A model generated the notes under the pieces. It was given only the letters and a program-made list of their open reading frames with translations, did no database searches and was not told where the DNA came from. 53,494 nt of DNA, from NCBI GenBank assembly GCA_038046485.1, contig JBBSWA010000073.1, positions 1 through 53,494 of the forward strand. Reading direction: 5' to 3'. Positions within the stretch are counted from its first letter, which is position 1, and each line of letters opens with the position of its first letter. Shown here one piece after another: positions 1-7,834 of the stretch. This DNA comes from JBBSWA01 sp038046485 (lineage in GTDB: Archaea; Nanobdellota; Nanobdellia; Woesearchaeales; SM23-78). The position numbers and the translations under genes are program-made.

Positions 1-408
1 CGCACCTACCTTCAAGACGAAAACGTGCGGACTCAACTCAACCTGCCCCTCTTCGATAAAAAAGTGACCACTCAAACTAAAGGTATGGGAACCATTCACC
101 TCCAACAACCCCCTGTAACCCTAAAAGACATTGATCGGAACACCTACAAAGCCATTCAAGGTATCGGACAAACCCCCTTACGCAAAAAAGGGTCCAAGTA
201 CATCCAACCTCCCTTTACTTACACTCCTCGCATAGCAGTCGGCTACGACGAAACACAATGGATCTACCAGAATACACAACGCATCAATGACCGAGTCATG
301 CACAGAAACTACCGATCGGACTACTATGGAGATGAAAACCTCAACGACATGCTAGCCAACAACCGCGTACGATACCAACCTTGGGGGCAGGCGAAGTATT
401 ACGACTAG
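1..408 (+). CDS. C-terminal part of an unrecognised protein (cut by window edge)
   Basis: The frame is open from the first base to a TAG stop, so the gene starts outside the window; GTG at 25 is only the first possible in-frame start. The visible 130 or so residues are rich in Gln, Asn, Thr, Pro and Tyr, with many aromatic residues near the end (it closes on QAKYYD). I see no membrane segment, no metal motif and no domain I recognise. The composition suggests an extended or structural protein, but that is only an impression. Confidence 0.55.
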   Translation, partial: RTYLQDENVRTQLNLPLFDKKVTTQTKGMGTIHLQQPPVTLKDIDRNTYKAIQGIGQTPLRKKGSKYIQPPFTYTPRIAVGYDETQWIYQNTQRINDRVMHRNYRSDYYGDENLNDMLANNRVRYQPWGQAKYYD

Positions 409-420
409 AACTTCTTGACC

Positions 421-557
421 TTAGAACCTGAATCATACAAAAACTGCGTTTTTGAAGTTTTGGCTCCGAAACCTAACAAAAACTGCGTTTTCTGAAAACT
501 TTCAATTTAGAACCAGAAACCCTTAATCAACTCGACCATCTTATGGTGTTCATTCAG
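421..557. repeat. Direct repeat, copy 1 (partner 1124-1314)
   Basis: This stretch and 1124-1314 share the block AACTRCGTTTTTGAAGTTTT, a following CCGAAACCTARCARAAAC block and the 3' end of a winged-helix gene (ACCCTTAATSAACTCGACC). Copy 2 is about 50 bases longer because of two insertions that form hairpins. The two copies flank the DUF4258/DUF2283 pair. Confidence 0.75.
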
Positions 558-560
558 AAA
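507..560 (-). pseudogene. Remnant 3' end of a winged-helix regulator gene
   Basis: On the minus strand the frame reads FLNEHHKMVELIKGFWF and then a stop. The intact gene at 1268-1543 ends FLNEYHKMVEFIKGFGF and then a stop. The match runs for 17 residues and stops abruptly at its upstream side, where the frame becomes unrelated Lys/Ala/Ser-rich sequence. It is therefore the tail of a lost paralogue rather than a gene. Confidence 0.75.
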
Positions 561-630
561 CCGTTTTTTAGCACTTATAGCCCTCTTAACCGATACCTTT
601 AAAATAATGCTTTCTATTATACTTGTATGA

Positions 631-918
631 ATGCAAAAAATAGTTTACACTGCCCACCTAGAACTAAGGCTTAAAATACGCAAAATCCCATATGGCTACC
701 CTACAAGAGTATGCGAAGAACCAGATCAAACATTTTATGATCAAATTGAAGGAAACCATATCGCCATCAAAAAACTGAAATATGGTGGAAAGATTAGAAA
801 TATGATGATTGCTTATGAAGAGAAAGATGATAGTATCGAAATCATAACCATTCATCCCATAACTGACGAAAAAATAATCAATCGCACCCTAAATGAGAGG
901 TGGACCAAACATGAGTAA
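631..918 (+). CDS. DUF4258-like small protein, putative toxin
   Basis: A 95-residue basic protein. The N-terminal pattern H-x3-R-x3-R-x-I-P and the late beta strands (IEIITIHPITDEK) fit the DUF4258 family, which is often found next to DUF2283 genes in toxin-antitoxin-like pairs. It overlaps the next gene by eight bases (ATGAGTAA), so the two are probably translated together. The family assignment is from pattern, not a search; a toxin role is inferred from the pairing. No nuclease active site is certain. Confidence 0.6.
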   Translation: MQKIVYTAHLELRLKIRKIPYGYPTRVCEEPDQTFYDQIEGNHIAIKKLKYGGKIRNMMIAYEEKDDSIEIITIHPITDEKIINRTLNERWTKHE

Positions 919-1111
919 AAAATACCATTATGATAAAAAGTCAGATTCTTTATACATCTGCATTAAAAAAGGAGAAGAAGAAAGCTTTGAAGAAGTAGCT
1001 CCTGGAATAAACATTGAGTTGGACAAGAAGAATGATGTTATTGGCGTAGAAGTGCTCAAAGCTTCCCGATTTCAAGAAAGCTTAAAAAAACCAATAGAAA
1101 TTAAACACTAA
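911..1111 (+). CDS. DUF2283 family protein, putative antitoxin
   Basis: A 66-residue protein starting at the ATG inside the stop of the upstream gene; a longer in-frame GTG start at 893 is less likely. The sequence Y-H-Y-D-K-K-S-D-S-L-Y-I followed by an acidic stretch, G-I-N-I-E-L-D and I-G-V-E-V-L-x-A-S is the usual DUF2283 layout (YDxxxDxLYI ... GVxxxxDxxGxxxGIEIL). DUF2283 proteins commonly accompany DUF4258 genes and are thought to be the antidote partner. The function is inferred from the family and the overlap. Confidence 0.7.
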   Translation: MSKKYHYDKKSDSLYICIKKGEEESFEEVAPGINIELDKKNDVIGVEVLKASRFQESLKKPIEIKH

Positions 1112-1123
1112 ACCATATGAAAG

Positions 1124-1314
1124 CTTAGAATCCAAAACATATAAAAACTACGTTTTTGAAGTTTTGGCTTAAAAGCCGAAACCTAGCAGAAACTATGGTT
1201 TCTGAAAGCTTTCAGGTTTAGAATCCAAAACCTAAACAGAAACTCTGGGTTTCTGGGAGGTTTTGGCCTAAAAGCCAAAACCCTTAATGAACTCGACCAT
1301 CTTGTGGTACTCGT
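1124..1314. repeat. Direct repeat, copy 2 (partner 421-557)
   Basis: This is the longer copy of the repeat described at 421-557. It contains the stop and last codons of the intact winged-helix gene plus about 140 bases of downstream sequence packed with short palindromes. It suggests that the regulator gene with its downstream region was duplicated and that one copy then decayed. Confidence 0.75.
1187..1282. repeat. Cluster of hairpins downstream of the winged-helix gene
   Basis: Four palindromes follow one another: CAGAAAC-tatg-GTTTCTG (1187-1204), CTGAAAGCTTTCAG (1202-1215), CAGAAAC-tctgg-GTTTCTG (1237-1255, enclosed by CCAAAACCT/AGGTTTTGG) and GGTTTTGGC-ctaaaa-GCCAAAACC (1259-1282). The last straddles the stop codon of the minus-strand gene and may help end transcription. 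The CAGAAAC hairpins belong to the wider hairpin family noted at 2302, 2382, 2851, 29632 and 49204. Confidence 0.7.
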
Positions 1315-1543
1315 TCAAGAACTTATGACCCTTATCCGTCAAAATGTACATCTTACCACTGCTCACCGATTCCTCGGCAATCATACCCTTGCCCATCAAC
1401 TCTTGCACGAGCTCATTCATTCGTTTATAGGAGAGATTCGACTTATACAGTAAGTGCGTGGGTTTAATTCGCCCTCCCTTTTCCTGGACACTCTTAAGAA
1501 TGTCATAAATAATTTTAACCTTATCCCGACGTTCCATAAACAC
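1268..1543 (-). CDS. Winged helix-turn-helix transcriptional regulator
   Basis: A 91-residue protein with a single winged-helix domain: a first helix (DKVKIIYDILKSVQEKGG), a basic turn (RIKPTHLLYKSNLSYKRMNELVQELMGKGMI) that should be the recognition region, and a wing (SGKMYILTDKGHKFL). This is the layout of the small archaeal PF14947-type regulators. It starts two bases after the stop of the membrane-protein gene at 1546-2211, so the two form an operon and the regulator may respond to or be anchored by that partner. ATG at 1537 is an alternative start. Target unknown. Confidence 0.8.
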   Translation of the reverse strand: MFMERRDKVKIIYDILKSVQEKGGRIKPTHLLYKSNLSYKRMNELVQELMGKGMIAEESVSSGKMYILTDKGHKFLNEYHKMVEFIKGFGF

Positions 1544-1545
1544 AC

Positions 1546-2211
1546 CTACTTCCTAAGCACCGATATTAAGTTGACGAGCAGTGTAATATATCCAATGAGC
1601 TGCGATATGTGCGCGAGCACGTACGCCCGATCACTCCAGACGCTTAACAAGAACAACAACTGACTTAGAGCAATCGCTGAAAACGCGAAAAACACGCGCT
1701 TTGTCTTTGAATTACGATTTTCCTGGTAATTCTTATAAAAATAAGGAACAATGTACAACACCATCAAAATAAGCGAAACCACGTAAAACGATACGAAATT
1801 ACGCTCGGCAATAATCAGCGTTAGCAGCACAAACAAAAACAACAAGCTCATCACCCGCAGGTCTTCAATTTTCAAACAGAGAATGATCAAGATCATGTAC
1901 GCCGCAAGATGGAAGAAGAAATGCGACAAAAACCCAACTTCATAAAACAACATAAAATCATGCACCAAGACGTACAAAGCATTATGCTTCATCCACACGA
2001 AATACAGCAAAAAACTGGTGACCGAACCCAACACCATTGAAATACCAATCGAAAGAAAAGAGAGGGCGAAAAACAAGTACTTCTTCTGACCAATAAACCG
2101 ATAAATATGAAACCCATAAAAAGCAATCAACAGTGCAATTACAACGGTGACAATCTGCAAGGCCGAATCAATGCCATAAAACCAAGCCGGACTGGTAATG
2201 AAGCTTGCCAT
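1546..2211 (-). CDS. Polytopic membrane protein, unknown function
   Basis: A 221-residue protein with about seven hydrophobic segments (roughly residues 17-37, 44-70, 91-115, 120-137, 140-158, 174-192 and 197-216) and short charged loops, the longest being the Lys/Asn/Arg loop near residue 165. A TATA box (TATTTAAAG on the minus strand near 2236) lies about 25 bases before the ATG, so the start is probably leaderless. It is followed after two bases by a winged-helix gene. A sensor-plus-regulator pair is plausible but not shown. No family recognised. Confidence 0.65.
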   Translation of the reverse strand: MASFITSPAWFYGIDSALQIVTVVIALLIAFYGFHIYRFIGQKKYLFFALSFLSIGISMVLGSVTSFLLYFVWMKHNALYVLVHDFMLFYEVGFLSHFFFHLAAYMILIILCLKIEDLRVMSLLFLFVLLTLIIAERNFVSFYVVSLILMVLYIVPYFYKNYQENRNSKTKRVFFAFSAIALSQLLFLLSVWSDRAYVLAHISQLIGYITLLVNLISVLRK

Positions 2212-2266
2212 GCTCTCCGTAAACTTATACGCTTTAAATACGTTGTGAAGGCTTACTTCCCCAGGT

Positions 2267-2483
2267 TTGTTAGCATCAACAAAAACCCTTGTTTTTGTGT
2301 GCTCAGAATTCTAATAGAATTCTGACACTTCAAAACTCTTGATATCTTTGTTTAAAGTTCTACTTCCTTGTAGGGGGCACTCAGGAACCTTGAGTTCCTG
2401 GTGCACAGACGTAAGTCCGTTGCAACCCCCATAACGAACCAGATCTTTTACTTGAAGGAGTTTTGACCTTAGGATGCTAACAA
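2267..2483 (+). ncRNA. Long structured intergenic region: nested inverted repeats with branched core
   Basis: This gap of over 300 bases between divergent genes has no ORF but is highly structured. An outer 11-bp inverted repeat, TTGTTAGCATC (2267-2277) with GATGCTAACAA (2473-2483), encloses an inner one, TCAAAACTC (2328-2336) with GAGTTTTGA (2458-2466). Inside lie hairpins CAAAAAC-cctt-GTTTTTG (2280-2297), CAGAATTCT-aat-AGAATTCTG (2302-2322) and a GGGGG/CCCCC-closed module (2373-2430) holding GCAC-t-CAGGAAC...GTTCCTG-GTGC and a small hairpin with a GTAA (GNRA-type) loop. It could be a structured RNA, the leader of the gene at 2526, or a decayed palindromic element. Confidence 0.5.
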
Positions 2484-2525
2484 CGGTTTTCTCGACGATA
2501 GACTTAGGAGTCCTTATAAAGGCGT

Positions 2526-2777
2526 ATGGATTTGAGATCCAGATTCACCCTTAACAACCCATTTATTAAAGAAAGCTATCCTAAGCAGTATCCCGCACCG
2601 GAGGTGAGGCGAATGAACCCAGACTTGTTGCTTGAAAACGAAGACGAAAAATGGTACAGCCCCGAAGAACTCGACCTTGAACTTGGAGGCGAACTAATGG
2701 AAGACGCCGCCCGGGAACTACGTGAAAGACACTCCTTCATCGAAGAAGGAAACGATGAAGCCACCGACGCAAGCTAA
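2526..2777 (+). CDS. Small acidic protein, unrecognised
   Basis: An 83-residue protein with a basic, proline-containing first third (residues 1-30) and a strongly acidic remainder rich in Glu, Asp and Leu (for example PEELDLELGGELMEDAARE). A TATA-like TTATAAAG lies only about ten bases before the ATG, so the transcript probably starts further upstream or the true start is the ATG inside the frame at residue 30. It sits between two structured intergenic regions. I do not recognise a family; the frame is plausible as a gene because codon use is regular and no competing frame exists on the same strand. Confidence 0.45.
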   Translation: MDLRSRFTLNNPFIKESYPKQYPAPEVRRMNPDLLLENEDEKWYSPEELDLELGGELMEDAARELRERHSFIEEGNDEATDAS

Positions 2778-2805
2778 TATTCATTCACACTGTTCATGTA
2801 ATATT

Positions 2806-2953
2806 GAACGCCCCGAAAATGTTGCAATCCGAAAGGATTTGCAACATGCTCAGAAATGCTTACGCATTTCTGGCATATCGAAACCCGCGAGGGTTTCGAC
2901 ACACCTCACTGCGGATCCCTGGAACGCCCCTTCCAGGCCCGCTTTTTTTATTT
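2806..2953 (+). ncRNA. Array of four stable hairpins ending in a T-run; structured RNA or terminator
   Basis: Four hairpins follow in series: ATGTTGCAATCC-gaaa-GGATTTGCAACAT (2819-2847, GNRA loop), ATGC-t-CAGAAATGC-ttac-GCATTTCTG-GCAT (2846-2876), TCGAAACCC-gcga-GGGTTTCGA (2878-2899, GNRA loop) and GCGG-atc-CCTGGAA...TTCCAGG-c-CCGC running into TTTTTTT (about 2911-2949). The last hairpin plus T-run looks like a terminator for the plus-strand gene and faces the convergent gene ending at 2957. The two GNRA loops and the family hairpin at 2851 suggest selected RNA structure. Confidence 0.5.
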
Positions 2954-2956
2954 TTA

Positions 2957-3841
2957 TTAAAACAACTCAAACCCTAAACCCTTGAAATAAGCGACTAAGC
3001 CAAACGTACCCCAGTGACTCCCCCCACGTGCCTCACTCACATAATCTGCCTTACTTACAGTTTCTTCTAAAAGAATACCTGGCTTTTCCTGCATTTTTTC
3101 TCGAATACGACTGTGAAGCAAAGGATCGTACTTCACCAATCTTTCTCTTACATGCCCTTCAATGTCAACTCCTTCTTTTTTATGAAGCATGTGTGAACCG
3201 ACCAAAATCCTTGCGGCTGTAGCATCTAGCGTCCGATCCAATATATCAGCACGATGTTCATAATAACCATGTCTCACATCCAAAGAGGCGTATTTCGGCC
3301 CCATAACGGCCGTGGTTAAGAAAAAATCACTACACACCTTTCCTATATGAGGCACTAAGTCATTCCAGGTAGGACATTTTGCTAGCAACTCTACATACAA
3401 TTGATATCCTGGCCAATACAGCATACGATTCACTAAAATATCCCCCACCAACCAAGGTTCGTTAATCAATTCCACATTGTTCTGAGAATTGAAATAGTTT
3501 AATCCGTCCAAGAAAGAAAGAGCTTTCTTAAACGCCTTAACTCTGACTGGTTTTTCAAGAATAGGATATAACTCGCCGATAATGTCTAAGAAAGGAGCTG
3601 TATCATATTCGCAAGGGCCTCCCCCCACTGCCTCTCCAAAAGCTGAATCGGGACCATGATCTCTTGCTCTAGCGATGAAACTTCCAAGCTGATCAACGGC
3701 TTGTTCTGGGTTGTCTCTTGCTAAACAGCTGAACTCCTCTGCCACTGCTCCAGAATGCTCAAATTGCGCCCCTATCTGACCCATGAATTTTTCAACTAAT
3801 CGTTTCTGACGCGCTTCATCCAACCGGACAACTTGACCCAT
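2957..3841 (-). CDS. Unrecognised soluble protein
   Basis: A 294-residue, mostly helical-looking protein without signal peptide or membrane segments. Noticeable features are a Gly-rich stretch (AVGGGPCEYD, near residue 73), a Tyr/Trp-rich middle and a Gly-Ser-rich end (SEARGGSHWGTFGLVAYFKGLGF). A TATA box, TTATAAAT on the minus strand near 3865, lies about 25 bases before the ATG, which supports this start. It is followed by no partner gene on its strand. I found no catalytic motif, so no function is proposed. Confidence 0.6.
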   Translation of the reverse strand: MGQVVRLDEARQKRLVEKFMGQIGAQFEHSGAVAEEFSCLARDNPEQAVDQLGSFIARARDHGPDSAFGEAVGGGPCEYDTAPFLDIIGELYPILEKPVRVKAFKKALSFLDGLNYFNSQNNVELINEPWLVGDILVNRMLYWPGYQLYVELLAKCPTWNDLVPHIGKVCSDFFLTTAVMGPKYASLDVRHGYYEHRADILDRTLDATAARILVGSHMLHKKEGVDIEGHVRERLVKYDPLLHSRIREKMQEKPGILLEETVSKADYVSEARGGSHWGTFGLVAYFKGLGFELF

Positions 3842-3873
3842 TATACGAGGAAACCCACCTGATTTATAAGCGC

Positions 3874-4110
3874 TTAGAATGCCATCACTGGAAATTCACC
3901 TGCTGAAACAGGCTCTCCACAAATGTCCTGCGTACCGGAATCTACTTGAGAAACCGTTGCTTTATCGTTTCCTTCAACTGGAAACATCCAATAATACGGG
4001 TAAATGTACACAGTTGGAAACTCAAGAATCTTTGAAGAGTCTATGGGAGCCTGGGCCAGAACAATATTTACGAATAACAATGAAATCCCTATAATCCAGA
4101 AGACTCTCAT
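3874..4110 (-). CDS. Small secreted protein
   Basis: A 78-residue protein with a clear signal peptide: MRVF, then a hydrophobic core (WIIGISLLFVNIVL) and A-Q-A before the polar mature part. The mature peptide has about 57 residues, is aromatic in its first half (YIYPYYWMF) and contains one Cys. A TATA box (TTAAAAAC, minus strand, near 4135) precedes the ATG by about 25 bases. It may share regulation with the gene at 2957-3841 on the same strand, but each has its own promoter. Function unknown. Confidence 0.55.
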   Translation of the reverse strand: MRVFWIIGISLLFVNIVLAQAPIDSSKILEFPTVYIYPYYWMFPVEGNDKATVSQVDSGTQDICGEPVSAGEFPVMAF

Positions 4111-4184
4111 GCTTCTGTGAATGTTTTCACGTTTTTAAGCCTTTCTTCGCAAGATTTATATGCCCTTGCAAAAGACTCCGCCTT

Positions 4185-4583
4185 ATGAAAAAGAAACTCG
4201 CCGGATGCGTCATCCTGCAAGGCAATAGCATCCTTCTCCTGCACCGCGTCAGCAAAGATGAATATGAACTGCCCGGCGGCAAAGTGGATGAAGGTGAAAC
4301 ACCTCAAGAGACGGCTGTGCGAGAATTGAAAGAAGAGTTGCAATGCGACGTTAAGATCCTACGTGAATTGGGAGCAAAAGATTTCCAAGATAACGGGATT
4401 TCCAGGACCTACTATTGGTTTCTCGCCCAAATCCAAGATGGACAAGAACCACAACTTGGAGAACCTAAGAAATTCAGTCATTACGAATACATCCCTTTGG
4501 ATGAGCTTGAAAAATACAGGTTATCGGCCAACATGCAAAACCTGGCTGAAGAAATCCGACAGAAACGAATTTCTTTAGATTGA
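4185..4583 (+). CDS. NUDIX hydrolase
   Basis: A 132-residue single-domain NUDIX protein. The Nudix box is complete: GGKVDEGETPQETAVRELKEEL follows the GX5EX7REUXEE pattern, preceded by the usual strand YELP. Such enzymes cleave nucleoside diphosphates linked to another group using Mg2+ bound by the box glutamates. The short length and the MKKKLAGCVILQGNSILLLHR start are typical of MutT-like members; the substrate cannot be read from sequence. A TATA box (TTTATATG, near 4153) lies about 28 bases before the ATG. Confidence 0.88.
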   Translation: MKKKLAGCVILQGNSILLLHRVSKDEYELPGGKVDEGETPQETAVRELKEELQCDVKILRELGAKDFQDNGISRTYYWFLAQIQDGQEPQLGEPKKFSHYEYIPLDELEKYRLSANMQNLAEEIRQKRISLD

Positions 4584-4619
4584 CGTATCAGTAGGATTGA
4601 AATGAGTATGAGAACGGCC

Positions 4620-5900
4620 TTAGGAATCACGCTTATCAGCCTGCTCCAGAACGTACTCGTGGATACGCGGCCAATGGTGCAACGTGACGACGGCCTTACG
4701 AACTTCCTGCTGCACTCGTAGGAAGATTTGTACCGTTTGGTCCAGATCGGGCAGATTTTCATACTGTAGGTTAGCAAGAATATCCCTCGCGGATAGTATA
4801 TACTCTCCAATAATTGGAATTGAGCTGCTTACTTCCAACAGATAGGAAGGCAAGTCTTCTAGCCTATGATCTCTTAAACCCATTCCAACGATGCCCATGA
4901 ATGAACCTGAAGCAACCTCATTCATAGCCAAATCAGCTTCATTCAAAACTCTTGCTGCTCTCTTGTGCATCACATCTCTTCCTGTGTAAAAATAGACTCC
5001 ATCACGTATGCGAGAAATCATGTGTGCATGGAGAACGTCTTCGCATCGGAGCGAAGTCGACATAAAAGGAATTCCAGAGGTCACGTCATGAAGTGCCGCG
5101 TAAGATGTGTACGACCCGATGCTTTCCTTCAGAGCGAAAGGCCTTGTATGCGCATATGCTTCTAGAGTGTTTTTTGCTAAAAGAGCGGCCCGCATATCTC
5201 CATGGTAAGAGATGAGCGGAAACACCATAAGGACTTTCCCAGTTACAGGCCGTCCTTCTAGTATCAATTTTTTGGTTCCTGGGGTTACTGTTACTTTTTG
5301 ACAGCTCTCACCAGAGGCTACGTTGGCATCCAGTTCCTTTCCCAGAGGCGTTAACAGGTCTGAAATGAAATCATATTGGAATTCCACTGCTTGCTCCGGA
5401 CGAACCTCCATTTCATACGCCACCTCAACCCCATTAAGCATAGCGATACGAAGAAATCGCTGCAAAGCTACTTGATCTCCCTGCTCGAGCAAATCTTCCA
5501 GCCTCGGATTTTCGACCCGGGGCTCTTCTCTTAACTTAAAAGAACAAGGAACTACATCGTCATCTACTGTAACGACTCTTCCAGTTGGATTGCAAGCCAA
5601 CATGAAATTTCTATTTCCACCGTATCCTTCGCTAAAGATATCATGTACCTCTTTTGGATCTATGCATAACGACCCTGCGACTCCTTTGATTAATGCATTT
5701 CGTTGCTCTGGACCAACCCACACAATGGGCAATTGCTTTTGGAATTTTTCTATGACTGCTTTGGCAGTTCCTTTCTCTGAGTGGTCGAAGATTTGAATAG
5801 GCATACCATGACTATACTTAGCGAATTGAATGCTCAGTTCTTCTAGAAGTCGATTCAGCTCTAGGGGTCGATCTTTGGTGGGGATGGCTATTCTGTCCAT
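4620..5900 (-). CDS. GT-A-like nucleotide-sugar transferase family protein
   Basis: A 426-residue protein that begins like a GT-A glycosyltransferase: RIAIPTKDRPLELNRLLEEL, then GYGGNRNFML near residue 93 and a DxD-type motif VTVDDDVVP near residue 112, which should bind the metal and the nucleotide sugar. The following 300 residues do not resemble a standard GT2 acceptor domain and contain many conserved-looking charged segments (for example TSTSLRCEDVLHAHM). It has no membrane segment, so it would be soluble. It lies just outside the NAD island, so a role in glycan synthesis or in an unusual nucleotide pathway cannot be distinguished. Confidence 0.6.
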   Translation of the reverse strand: MDRIAIPTKDRPLELNRLLEELSIQFAKYSHGMPIQIFDHSEKGTAKAVIEKFQKQLPIVWVGPEQRNALIKGVAGSLCIDPKEVHDIFSEGYGGNRNFMLACNPTGRVVTVDDDVVPCSFKLREEPRVENPRLEDLLEQGDQVALQRFLRIAMLNGVEVAYEMEVRPEQAVEFQYDFISDLLTPLGKELDANVASGESCQKVTVTPGTKKLILEGRPVTGKVLMVFPLISYHGDMRAALLAKNTLEAYAHTRPFALKESIGSYTSYAALHDVTSGIPFMSTSLRCEDVLHAHMISRIRDGVYFYTGRDVMHKRAARVLNEADLAMNEVASGSFMGIVGMGLRDHRLEDLPSYLLEVSSSIPIIGEYILSARDILANLQYENLPDLDQTVQIFLRVQQEVRKAVVTLHHWPRIHEYVLEQADKRDS

Positions 5901-5993
5901 TGTTCTTGGTGAAGGAGCGCACCTTAAAAATGTTACTATCTATCAGTAAATAAACACGAAAGGTTTATATAGGCTCTGAGCTTAACTTGAGCT

Positions 5994-6578
5994 ATGAGCC
6001 TCGACGATCAAGCCCAACAAACCTACCTGAGAGGACCCTTGAGTGTAGCAGATATAGACGCTGCCCTAGACCCCATCATGGGCTGGATCAACAACCCTGA
6101 AGTGCGGTTTCACTTTGCACGGCCTGAAATCAACCGAGAAAAAGAACGAGCATGGCTTCAGAGTAAATTACCTTCGGACGGCTTTCGACTGTATTTGATT
6201 GAGAATTCAGATCATCAGCCTATTGGACAGGTCAGCATCGATAAAATCTTTCGACAAGACGATCGGTTGATTGACGGCATGCTGGGCATCACCCTTCACC
6301 CCAATTATCAAGGAGAAGGACATGCTAAGCGAGCCATTCAGTTATTGCACCAACGAGCTTTTGAAGAAGTGGGTGTGAATAAGCTCTGGGCCAAGATACG
6401 ACCTCACAATGCCGAGATGAAGCACATCCTAGAAAGCCTAGGATGGCAGTATGAATGTACACGGCTACGAGAATATGTGGATTACGAGACTGGGGAATTG
6501 ACTGATATGGACTATTATTGCTTATTTAAGAATGAATGGGTGAAAAGAGAAATTGGGCTGACTACGTCACACTCATGA
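5994..6578 (+). CDS. GNAT-family N-acetyltransferase
   Basis: A 194-residue protein of the RimJ/RimL-like GNAT type. The acetyl-CoA loop is seen as LHPNYQGEGHAKRAIQLL (Q-x-x-G-x-G/A pattern), followed by the family's N-K-L-W-A-K-I-R-P-H-N-A-E-M segment and L-E-S-L-G-W. A TATA box (TTTATATAGG, near 5966) lies about 28 bases before the ATG. Its end overlaps the convergent DUF1152 gene by 17 bases. Substrate unknown; ribosomal-protein or small-molecule acetylation are both possible for this group. Confidence 0.85.
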   Translation: MSLDDQAQQTYLRGPLSVADIDAALDPIMGWINNPEVRFHFARPEINREKERAWLQSKLPSDGFRLYLIENSDHQPIGQVSIDKIFRQDDRLIDGMLGITLHPNYQGEGHAKRAIQLLHQRAFEEVGVNKLWAKIRPHNAEMKHILESLGWQYECTRLREYVDYETGELTDMDYYCLFKNEWVKREIGLTTSHS

Positions 6579-7767
6579 TCTTCTCCAACTTAGAAGCTAC
6601 GGCAGAAACTTTTACTGTTTCTTTTCCCGCCGCCACCAAGGACCCCACTTGTGCCTGACTCCAGCTGGGCTGCAAAACACCCTTGTCCTTCTCCCAGAAC
6701 AAGCCGACGTCGGCTTCACTATCCATCTGTTCGGCACCATACCTCAAAATCTGTTCTCTCTTTTCTCCTTCTATCTGCGGACACAACAGGCCCGTCCAGA
6801 TATTTAAAGACCCGCCTTGCCAATACAACATGTCCATTTCTGTCTTTGTATCTATGGCTGATTTCATGCGTACATACAGCTCCAACAGATCTGCGTATGG
6901 AAATGCTAATGGACGCGTTTTTGCGAGGCCCTTGGGATCCAGGATGAAAGCCTTTCTAAAGTACTTTTTTTCCAACACCAAGGGAAAGGAGTGATACCAT
7001 TTTTTATCCGACACTTGAACTCTAAATCGGTAGTCTGTATGAATATCTTCCTTTGCCTCCCATGTCTGAAAGGTCATGACTGCCGTATGACCCCGACGAA
7101 CCTTTTCAATATCTTGATAAACCCTTCTAAAAACATCCACTGCAGGGTCTGAAACTTGGATTTCTCTCACATCCTTTAAAATCCCTCTGGATTCTAAATC
7201 CGCTAAGATCTGTTCACAACCCTCCGGCCTGAGCTCTCCATCGGTCTGCAAACCAAACTCCACCAAAGTTGAAGGTGCTTCTAATTGCCCTAGTACATGT
7301 AATGTAGTAAAATCCATCAACGGCGACAAAATCGTTGGATCTTCGATGCCCCTTGCCAAGATGTCGCCGCCTACATCGACTGCAATGATGCCATCGTATC
7401 CTTCCTGTTTCATCAAACGATCAAGACTCTCAGTTAATGCTTCTGTACCAAAACGACAACTCCAGTTATAGACCTTTACTTCCAAGCCTTGCTTTTGGAG
7501 CGAACCTGGAACTCGTGCATCTAAAAACGAGATCGGACGAATGGTCTTCGACTGCCTGAAACGCGTGGCACGGCTCGATACTCGATTGATCGGTGCTTCT
7601 GGAACTCCACCGTATGCATGCCATGCGCCAGGACTGCAAATCCCCGCCAAGTCAGCCTGTTTTCCATGCTGCCTTAAGTCTGCTACGATCATTGTAGCGC
7701 TTACAATGTCATTTCCTCCGCCGGTTCCTACCACTAAGGGTTTCTGATACGGAAGATCTTCAAACAT
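6562..7767 (-). CDS. DUF1152 family protein
   Basis: A 401-residue protein with the marks of DUF1152: a P-loop-like start VVGTGGGNDIVSA (near residue 12) and a second glycine motif AVDVGGDILARG (near residue 129), both in an alpha/beta fold. The family has no established reaction, but these glycine motifs and the aspartate suggest nucleotide or phosphate binding. It is the last gene of the minus-strand arm of the NAD island, 67 bases after the pyruvate-kinase-like gene. The position suggests that it handles a nucleotide or sugar-phosphate made or used by that cluster. Confidence 0.75.
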   Translation of the reverse strand: MFEDLPYQKPLVVGTGGGNDIVSATMIVADLRQHGKQADLAGICSPGAWHAYGGVPEAPINRVSSRATRFRQSKTIRPISFLDARVPGSLQKQGLEVKVYNWSCRFGTEALTESLDRLMKQEGYDGIIAVDVGGDILARGIEDPTILSPLMDFTTLHVLGQLEAPSTLVEFGLQTDGELRPEGCEQILADLESRGILKDVREIQVSDPAVDVFRRVYQDIEKVRRGHTAVMTFQTWEAKEDIHTDYRFRVQVSDKKWYHSFPLVLEKKYFRKAFILDPKGLAKTRPLAFPYADLLELYVRMKSAIDTKTEMDMLYWQGGSLNIWTGLLCPQIEGEKREQILRYGAEQMDSEADVGLFWEKDKGVLQPSWSQAQVGSLVAAGKETVKVSAVASKLEKIMSVT

Positions 7768-7834
7768 GGACAGCTAGAAAGAACATTTCCTAATAAAGTT
7801 AACGTGTACATTAGCACTGTAGAAAGCGCTGTCT

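Noticed and set aside
2373..2430. A tRNA-like cloverleaf
   Set aside because: The G5/C5 stem and two arms look tRNA-like at first sight, but there is no anticodon arm, no T-loop TTCRANNY and no CCA-end geometry.
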